A DNA stretch of 11,556 nt from Bacteroidaceae bacterium (GTDB taxonomy: Bacteria; Bacteroidota; Bacteroidia; Bacteroidales; Bacteroidaceae), in NCBI GenBank assembly GCA_900769465.1, contig CAAGGT010000268.1, positions 1 through 11,556 on the forward strand, read 5' to 3'. Under the pieces are notes generated by a model, which worked only from the letters and a program-made list of their open reading frames with translations, searched no databases and had not been told where the DNA came from. How positions within the stretch are numbered: position 1 is the stretch's first letter; each line of letters opens with the position of its first letter. This document shows positions 6,979-11,556 of the stretch, in pieces. The position numbers and the translations under genes were made by a program.

Positions 6979-7014
6979 AAAAAAGAAAAAGGCGAATGTT
7001 TTCACATTCGCCTT
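6979..7014 (-). terminator. Rho-independent terminator of ffs
   Basis: AAGGCGAATGT (6989-6999) and ACATTCGCCTT (7004-7014) make a perfect 11-bp stem with a 4-nt loop. On the minus strand it is followed by a T-rich tract (6990-6979, interrupted by one C). It starts 2 nt beyond the 3' end of the small SRP RNA. Confidence 0.88.
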
Positions 7015-7016
7015 AT

Positions 7017-7116
7017 GGGTGGGTAAGCTACCTACATCGCGCCGCTACGACCTACTACCTTTGCTGCGGTCAAGCCCTGGAGGATTTGCAAGGAGCTGGC
7101 CGTATAGGACTTACCC
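7017..7116 (-). ncRNA. ffs: Small SRP RNA (4.5S type)
   Basis: This is the RNA of the signal recognition particle, which binds Ffh and targets membrane and secreted proteins to FtsY at the membrane. The ends pair: GGGTAAG (7116-7110) with CTTACCC (7027-7021), followed by ACCC as in other 4.5S RNAs. Near the 3' end CGATGTAGGTAG resembles the E. coli segment GGATGTAGCTGG. Domain IV has the Ffh-binding bases: 5' CCAGG and 3' AGCA flank the tip. The tip reads GC-TTGACC-GC (7075-7066), a six-base loop in place of the usual GGAA tetraloop. Total length of about 100 nt fits the bacterial small SRP class. Promoter (7172-7202) and terminator (6979-7014) frame the gene, with a leader of about 48 nt that starts with a 7-bp hairpin (7164-7147). 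Confidence 0.85.
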
Positions 7117-7171
7117 ATATACTTGTATAAATTCAATCCGAGTACAAAACACACCCCTGTGTTTCATGCTG

Positions 7172-7202
7172 CAAAGGTAGAGTTTTTTTTTCATTTACCA
7201 AA
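7172..7202 (-). promoter_or_regulatory. ffs promoter
   Basis: On the minus strand TTTG (7202-7199), a 19-nt spacer containing a run of nine A, and TACCTTTG (7179-7172) match the Bacteroidetes consensus perfectly. Transcription should begin near 7165. Confidence 0.8.
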
Positions 7203-7464
7203 TAGAACAACAAAATTATTTACACTTCACAAGCCCATCGCGCAACACGTCCCTCAGCGTTCATATAGCAAAAGCACATCGTCAGGTCAATTTATGAAAC
7301 ATTTTATCAGCGACAATAAAAAACCATTGCATTTCATTAAGGTATGAAGCTTTTTTTATATCTTTGCGAAATCTATACTTTTCCGCCTCCATGCAAGGCG
7401 TGTTTTAAAGCATCGGATACAAAAAACTAAAACACATTATATTATTAACCAAAAATTTATCTTT
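7203..7464. other. Spacer between ffs and the first surface-protein gene
   Basis: No gene is seen. A rightward -7 box lies at 7359-7366. The end of the leader (TTATTAACCAAAAA..., 7442-7464) resembles the leader end of the gene at 10430. A short imperfect hairpin (CGCCT/AGGCG around 7384-7400) falls just after the predicted start of transcription. Confidence 0.5.
7359..7366 (+). promoter_or_regulatory. Candidate -7 box for the 852-aa surface protein gene
   Basis: TATCTTTG fits TAnnTTTG exactly and is preceded by a T-rich tract. No good TTG lies 19-21 nt upstream, so the -33 half is weak. Start would be near 7373, giving a leader of about 90 nt. Confidence 0.5.
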
Positions 7465-10023
7465 ATGAAGAAATTTTTACTTTCAATTTTCTGCTTGTTC
7501 AGCTTGGTAAGCGTTGCAACAGCAGATGAGGCTGTATTTAACTTTACAGCCCCTGTTGGACTAACACCATCAATAACTGATGATATGTTCAACACAACAG
7601 ACACAGAAGGTGCTTATGAATTCGCTATTTCAGAGACAACGTTCACTAGCAATGGCGTAACACTGAACACAACTAACGGTTCTACAGCATCAAGAATCTG
7701 GAAAGCAGCATCTGGCAAGTACGACTTGCGTTTGTACAAGACTGCCACAATGACAATCACTGCACCAAACGGCGGAACAATTACATCCATTGCTTTCACA
7801 GGTGGTACTGTTAACAGTTTTTCAGCAGACAACGGAACAGTTGACGGAAAGAACTGGACCGGTAGCGCTTCAAAGGTTGTTTTCACTTGGAGCGGCTCTG
7901 CAAAGACACAGAAAATCAACGACATCACAGTAACTTTCTCCACAGATCCAGCAGCTGAAACCGTTGCAGCTCCAATATTCTCAGTAGCAAGCTGCGCACA
8001 GTACAACCCATTCAGCGTTGAACTCACAACCGAGGAGGAAGAAGCTTCTATCTACTACACACTCGATGGTTCAGACCCCGAAGAGAACGGTACCGAGTAC
8101 ACAGCCCCCATTGAAATCAACGAGTTCGGCACAACAACCACAATCAAGGCAGCAACTTGTCTCGAGGGCGACTGGAGCAACGTTGCAACAGCAACATATT
8201 CATTGGAGGTTGCCGCTCCTGCATTCTCTGTAAAGGGTGGCGTATACGAAAAGCTCACCGGTAATTCAGCATTGCAGTTCACTACAGAGACCAATGGCGC
8301 AACAATCCTTTACAACAACCGTGGCGGCGACCCAATCACAGCAGGTTCAAAGAGCTACGGAAGCCTCTCAGTGCTTTCAACAGCCGAGGTTAAGGCCGTT
8401 GCATTCGTTAAGAACGCCGAAGGCGACTCTATTTTCAGCAACATCGTAACCGAGAAATACTACATCTCACCAGTCAAGCCATTTGAGAAGGTTACAGAGT
8501 TCACAGCAGGCCAGTACCTCATCTACTCAGAAGGCTTTGCAGCTACAGCATTGAGCGAGACCGGCAACTATGGTTATCTCCCACAGTTCGCAGTAGCAGC
8601 AAACGGCAACTTCATTGAGACAAACGCATACTACGCATTCACATTCACCGAGGTTGAGGGAGGTTACACAATCCAGGATACATTCGGCCGTTTCGTATAC
8701 CAGACAGGAACATACAACAGCTTCAATGTAGCAGCAGAGAAGCCAGCCGAGGGCGCAGTCTGGACCGTAGCTATCGACGAGACAACAGGTGAGGCTACAA
8801 TCACCAACACATCTGTCAACAAGTACATCCAGTACTCATCACAGTACAACTCTTATGGTTCATACGCTACAGCGCAGAACAACGGTCATATGCCTTCACT
8901 CTACAAGCTTGGCGAGTACCCAACAATTGCTGTAACACCCGAGAACTGGGAGACAATTCCTGCATTTGAGAAGGTTACCATCACTTGCGAGAGCGGTATC
9001 GCTTACAACGAGACCGATGAGAACTACCCATACTACACTATCGGTTGGGACTACACCCCATTCGAGTTTGACAATGTTGTAGTTGTTGACGAGAACACTA
9101 TCGAGCTCACATTCGACACACCTATCCAGGACAACGGCGACTACCGCGTTACTCTCCCCGCAGGCTTGTTCACCCTCGACCCCGACGGTCTTGCAATAGC
9201 AAGCAAAGAGGCGCAGTACACATACACTGTCGACAACCCAAATATGCTTGAGGTCGTTTACGCAACCCCCGACAACGGCGACAACGTAGAGAGCATCGAG
9301 TACCTCTATTTCGAGTACAGCCAGAACATCTTTGACAATGTCAACGGCGCTGTAATCACAAACGAGAACGGCGATGAGTTCCCATTGACAGTGACATACA
9401 CCGACAGCTGGGGTGACGCAACTCCTTACAACGCACTCTGCCTGAAGACAGCCGAGCCCATCACAGCTCCCGGCGTCTACACATTCGTTCTCAAGAGCGA
9501 GTATGCTTACACAGAGTCTAACATAAGACTCACAGAGGATATCACATATACATTCACAATCACCGAAAGCTTGAAGATAACAAACATCTCTCCTGTTGCA
9601 GGCGCAGAGGTTTCAGCTATCGACGAGTTCATCATCGAGTTCAACCAGGATGTAACTTGCTATGCCGAGGGATTCCCTGTATATGACGAGAACGGCAATG
9701 AGTACGCCTTTATGGTTTCACTCGAGGACAAGGACGGCAACGAATTGCCATACAATATGGTACGTGCATACGCCGAGACACCTATCACAGCAGCCGGCAC
9801 ATACACAATGTTCATCTATGATGTTTACCCAATCGGTAGCTGGGAAGGCGTAAATGAAACCTACGTATTCACATTCAACGGCAGCAGCATCACAAGCGGC
9901 ATCGAGGATGTAGAAATCGAGAACAACATCAAGACCATCTACGATCTCACAGGTCGCAAGATTGAGAACATCACCAAGCCGGGCATCTACATTGTAAACG
10001 GCAAGAAAGTTCTCGTTAAGTAA
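7465..10023 (+). CDS. Large secreted modular protein with chitobiase-C-like and Ig-like domains
   Basis: The product has 852 residues. A signal peptide (MKKFLLSIFCLFSLVSVATA) is cut near residue 20. Residues ~23-160 are a beta-rich domain (GGTITSIAFTGG, KINDITVTF). Residues ~168-246 fit the chitobiase/beta-hexosaminidase C-terminal fold (IYYTLDGSDP, ATATY); ~250-332 is a related but diverged copy. A further domain (~338-485) contains YLIYSEGF and GYTIQDTFGRFVY. Ig-like modules follow at about 487-590, 593-700 and 702-805; each carries a line of the type xPIxxxGxYxx (EPITAPGVYTF, TPITAAGTYTM). The tail (811-852: GIEDVE, IYDLTGRKI, GIYIVNGKKVLVK) is like the C-terminal sorting or anchoring tail common in Prevotella-type secreted proteins (T9SS type A-like). 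No catalytic motif is visible, so carbohydrate or surface binding is the best guess. It is transcribed alone and ends at the terminator at 10145. Confidence 0.85.
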   Translation: MKKFLLSIFCLFSLVSVATADEAVFNFTAPVGLTPSITDDMFNTTDTEGAYEFAISETTFTSNGVTLNTTNGSTASRIWKAASGKYDLRLYKTATMTITAPNGGTITSIAFTGGTVNSFSADNGTVDGKNWTGSASKVVFTWSGSAKTQKINDITVTFSTDPAAETVAAPIFSVASCAQYNPFSVELTTEEEEASIYYTLDGSDPEENGTEYTAPIEINEFGTTTTIKAATCLEGDWSNVATATYSLEVAAPAFSVKGGVYEKLTGNSALQFTTETNGATILYNNRGGDPITAGSKSYGSLSVLSTAEVKAVAFVKNAEGDSIFSNIVTEKYYISPVKPFEKVTEFTAGQYLIYSEGFAATALSETGNYGYLPQFAVAANGNFIETNAYYAFTFTEVEGGYTIQDTFGRFVYQTGTYNSFNVAAEKPAEGAVWTVAIDETTGEATITNTSVNKYIQYSSQYNSYGSYATAQNNGHMPSLYKLGEYPTIAVTPENWETIPAFEKVTITCESGIAYNETDENYPYYTIGWDYTPFEFDNVVVVDENTIELTFDTPIQDNGDYRVTLPAGLFTLDPDGLAIASKEAQYTYTVDNPNMLEVVYATPDNGDNVESIEYLYFEYSQNIFDNVNGAVITNENGDEFPLTVTYTDSWGDATPYNALCLKTAEPITAPGVYTFVLKSEYAYTESNIRLTEDITYTFTITESLKITNISPVAGAEVSAIDEFIIEFNQDVTCYAEGFPVYDENGNEYAFMVSLEDKDGNELPYNMVRAYAETPITAAGTYTMFIYDVYPIGSWEGVNETYVFTFNGSSITSGIEDVEIENNIKTIYDLTGRKIENITKPGIYIVNGKKVLVK

Positions 10024-10048
10024 AACGAAAACTTCGATAACGCTTGCA

Positions 10049-10096
10049 GCAATAGGCCACGCGTAGCACGGGCGCAGTTCGCGCCGTGTGGGTTGC
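10049..10096 (+). other. Structured 3' UTR element
   Basis: Three nested pairings are visible: GCAA (10049-10052) with TTGC (10093-10096), CCA (10057-10059) with TGG (10089-10091), and CACGG plus CGC (10067-10071, 10073-10075) with GCG plus CCGTG (10081-10083, 10084-10088), closed by a 5-nt loop. It is G/C-rich in an A/T-rich setting and sits between the stop codon and the terminator. It could stabilise the mRNA 3' end or be the body of a small RNA released from the 3' UTR. No known family is recognised. Confidence 0.4.
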
Positions 10097-10144
10097 GAGA
10101 AGCAGGCGTTGTCAGTGGTGCTTGTAAAAACAATATTTCCATCC

Positions 10145-10177
10145 AAAGGAGTACGAACATTCGTACTCCTTTTTTTT
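10145..10177 (+). terminator. Rho-independent terminator
   Basis: AAAGGAGTACGA (10145-10156) and TCGTACTCCTTT (10161-10172) form a 12-bp stem with a 4-nt loop (ACAT) and run into eight T (10170-10177). It ends the transcript of the 852-aa protein gene and separates it from the next gene. Confidence 0.92.
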
Positions 10178-10287
10178 GCAATATAAAAAACGTCATCGCC
10201 CACGCAAAAGCGCAATCCCAAGCAACTAAAAAAACATATAAAGTAAAATAAATCAAATATAATTCATTAAATAAGAATATATTTTCC

Positions 10288-10295
10288 TATTTTTG
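10288..10295 (+). promoter_or_regulatory. Candidate -7 box for the downstream surface-protein gene
   Basis: TATTTTTG fits TAnnTTTG exactly, but no TTG is found 19-21 nt upstream. A start near 10302 would leave a leader of about 128 nt. Position after the terminator at 10145-10177 supports separate transcription of the next gene. Confidence 0.45.
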
Positions 10296-10429
10296 TAGGT
10301 TGGAAGAATAGAGCACAAAAAACCCGAAATCCCTTTCTTTACAAAAAGCAAGGATAAATGGAACAATCAACACATTTTTGATAAAATTATTATTTTAAAT
10401 ACTTTATTTATTAACTAAAACCAACGTTT

Positions 10430-11556
10430 ATGAGAAAATTTACATTTTTCTTGTCACTTGTTGTTGCTTTCATCACAGCAACAGCACAAGAGGTGACCGT
10501 TACAAGCTTGGACCAGCTCAGTAACGACAAGACGTATTTCATTGAGAGCGCACGCTGCTTCTTGATGAACAATACGACTGCAAACGCTGCCGGTATCTCT
10601 ACCAGCACTGCAAAGAACCTTGGAACATCAACAGTCACAAAAGACTGGAACGATGCTAACCAACAGTTCAAGATTGAGAACATTGACGGCAACTACTACC
10701 TTTACAGTGTAGGCGCTGCCAAGTATGTGGCAAAAGATGGTTCTTGGTCGGACGATGCAATTGATGCATTGGTAATGACACCATCATCTGACAACACATA
10801 CAATTGGAAGTTTGTCATCGGTGGCAACGGTATGAACTCTCAGGAGCCTAACCAATTGGAAGCTGGTATCGTTGTCAACAGCTGGACCACTGAAGACCCA
10901 GGAAACCGTTACAAGATCATTGACACCGAGGCTTCAACAGTTGTTGTTGTAGACTACCCCAACGAGCTCACCGAGTTCGACCAGAACAAGTGCTACATTG
11001 CAAGCACAACAAGCCGTGGCGGCTGGGCTGTAAAAGACGACCAGTTCTGCTCTACTATTGACGCAAGCTTGGGCGACACATCAAACCCCGACGACGTGAA
11101 CCAGCAGTTTGCCATTCTTAGCGTTGACGGCGAGAACTACTACCTTTACAGTGTAGGCGCACAGAAGTTCGTGAATTCAGACAAGTCACTCGTTGCCGGC
11201 ATTGGCGAGGCAATTGAGTTAGCCGATGCATCAAAGATGGGTGATTGCCGCGTACGCGTAAACTTCAAGGGTTACACAGACAAGTACATCAACCTTGGCG
11301 GTAGCAAGCAGATGATTATTGATGGCTGGAGCGATGTCGACGCAGGTAATGCTGTTGCATTCATCGAGGCTGGTGAATTCGACCCCACAGCTGCACTTGC
11401 AATGCTTACCCCACAAGAGCCAGAGCCAGAGGTACCAGCTCTTGAAATCACAGGCTACACACCAACAGAGGCTGTTGAGAAGCTCGAGACTATCACTATC
11501 ACATTCAACGATGAGATTGAGGGTACATTCGATATGATGGCAATGAGCCAGATTTA
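10430..11556 (+). CDS. Secreted repeat protein with Ig-like module, 3' end missing
   Basis: The frame is open from the ATG at 10430 to the right edge, 375 codons so far with no stop. A signal peptide is clear (MRKFTFFLSLVVAFITATAQ). Two repeats follow, at about 24-168 and 178-316, aligned by NQQFKIENIDGNYYLYSVGAAKYV (77-100) and NQQFAILSVDGENYYLYSVGAQKFV (224-248). Asn88 and Asn236 are 148 residues apart. Each has the look of a beta-trefoil or ricin-like binding unit, though that is inference. A short acidic Pro-rich linker (PQEPEPEVP, 328-336) leads into ALEITGYTPTEAVEKLETITITFNDEI, similar to the start of the Ig-like modules in the preceding gene (LKITNISPVAGAEV...IIEFNQDV). The two genes thus share a domain type and probably a cell-surface role. 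Its leader end (TTATTAACTAAAA...TTTATGA) also resembles that of the 7465 gene. Confidence 0.85.
   Translation, partial: MRKFTFFLSLVVAFITATAQEVTVTSLDQLSNDKTYFIESARCFLMNNTTANAAGISTSTAKNLGTSTVTKDWNDANQQFKIENIDGNYYLYSVGAAKYVAKDGSWSDDAIDALVMTPSSDNTYNWKFVIGGNGMNSQEPNQLEAGIVVNSWTTEDPGNRYKIIDTEASTVVVVDYPNELTEFDQNKCYIASTTSRGGWAVKDDQFCSTIDASLGDTSNPDDVNQQFAILSVDGENYYLYSVGAQKFVNSDKSLVAGIGEAIELADASKMGDCRVRVNFKGYTDKYINLGGSKQMIIDGWSDVDAGNAVAFIEAGEFDPTAALAMLTPQEPEPEVPALEITGYTPTEAVEKLETITITFNDEIEGTFDMMAMSQI
10691..10716 (+). repeat. 26-bp direct repeat, copy 1
   Basis: These 26 bases, encoding NYYLYSVGA, are identical to 11135-11160. They mark the best-conserved part of the two protein repeats in the partial surface-protein gene. 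Confidence 0.9.
11135..11160 (+). repeat. 26-bp direct repeat, copy 2
   Basis: Identical to 10691-10716 and in the same reading frame, 444 bp (148 codons) further on. Confidence 0.9.

Larger units (their letters stand above)
10024..10429. other. Intergenic region between the two surface-protein genes
   Basis: It contains a G/C-rich structured 3' UTR (10049-10096), a strong terminator (10145-10177), a very A/T-rich spacer and a -7 box (10288-10295) for the next gene. No coding frame is supported. Confidence 0.6.

Noticed and set aside
7056..7063. TACCTTTG -7-like box on the plus strand
   Set aside because: It lies inside the SRP RNA gene on the opposite strand, and the bases are explained by the conserved domain IV region.
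9718..10221. 167-codon minus-strand open frame
   Set aside because: It is antisense to the 852-aa protein gene and crosses its 3' UTR and terminator; a shadow of biased codon use.
1..11556. Search for CRISPR arrays, tRNAs, insertion sequences, phage or defence genes
   Set aside because: No regular spaced repeats, tRNA-like cloverleaf, transposase or known defence domain was seen on reading both strands.

Overview
The window reads as chromosome of a Bacteroidales bacterium (Prevotella/Bacteroides-like; genus not fixed by the sequence). Four things point there: a 287-residue primary sigma factor of the short Bacteroidetes type, repeated promoters of the form TTTG-N19/20-TAnnTTTG, start codons in A-rich context without clear Shine-Dalgarno sequences, and an outer-membrane/secreted protein set (DUF5686, a C11 protease lipoprotein, a T9SS-like C-terminal tail) typical of that phylum.

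Layout. 1-540 is mostly non-coding and holds a strong leftward promoter with a 5' stem-loop, serving something beyond the left edge. 541-3129 (+) is a DUF5686/carboxypeptidase-regulatory-like outer-membrane protein. It runs tail to tail, only 4 bp apart, into a leftward pair: a clostripain-family (C11) lipoprotein (4357-3134) and, upstream of it, a small secreted protein of unknown function (4809-4399). Next comes the leftward primary sigma gene rpoD (5991-5128) with its own promoter and terminator.

6400-7200 is a housekeeping RNA block: rnpB (RNase P RNA, +) and the small SRP RNA gene ffs (-) face each other, each with a Bacteroidetes-type promoter and its own hairpin terminator. rpoD and rnpB are divergent. 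The three therefore provide core transcription initiation, tRNA 5' processing and co-translational targeting, and their promoters match the motif that this class of sigma factor recognises.

7465-11556 holds two consecutive rightward genes for large secreted modular proteins. The first (852 aa) is complete, with a chitobiase-C-like domain, Ig-like repeats and a C-terminal sorting-like tail. The second is cut by the right edge; it has two ~148-residue repeats and then the beginning of the same kind of Ig-like module. Each has its own candidate promoter, and a strong terminator separates them.

No mobile element, CRISPR array, phage gene, tRNA or rRNA was seen. I found no convincing new multi-gene system. 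The points most worth a second look are the non-GNRA apical loop of the SRP RNA, the structured leader of the leftward transcript at the left edge, the ~80-nt leader of rnpB, the structured 3' UTR at 10049-10096, and the tandem secreted-protein pair.
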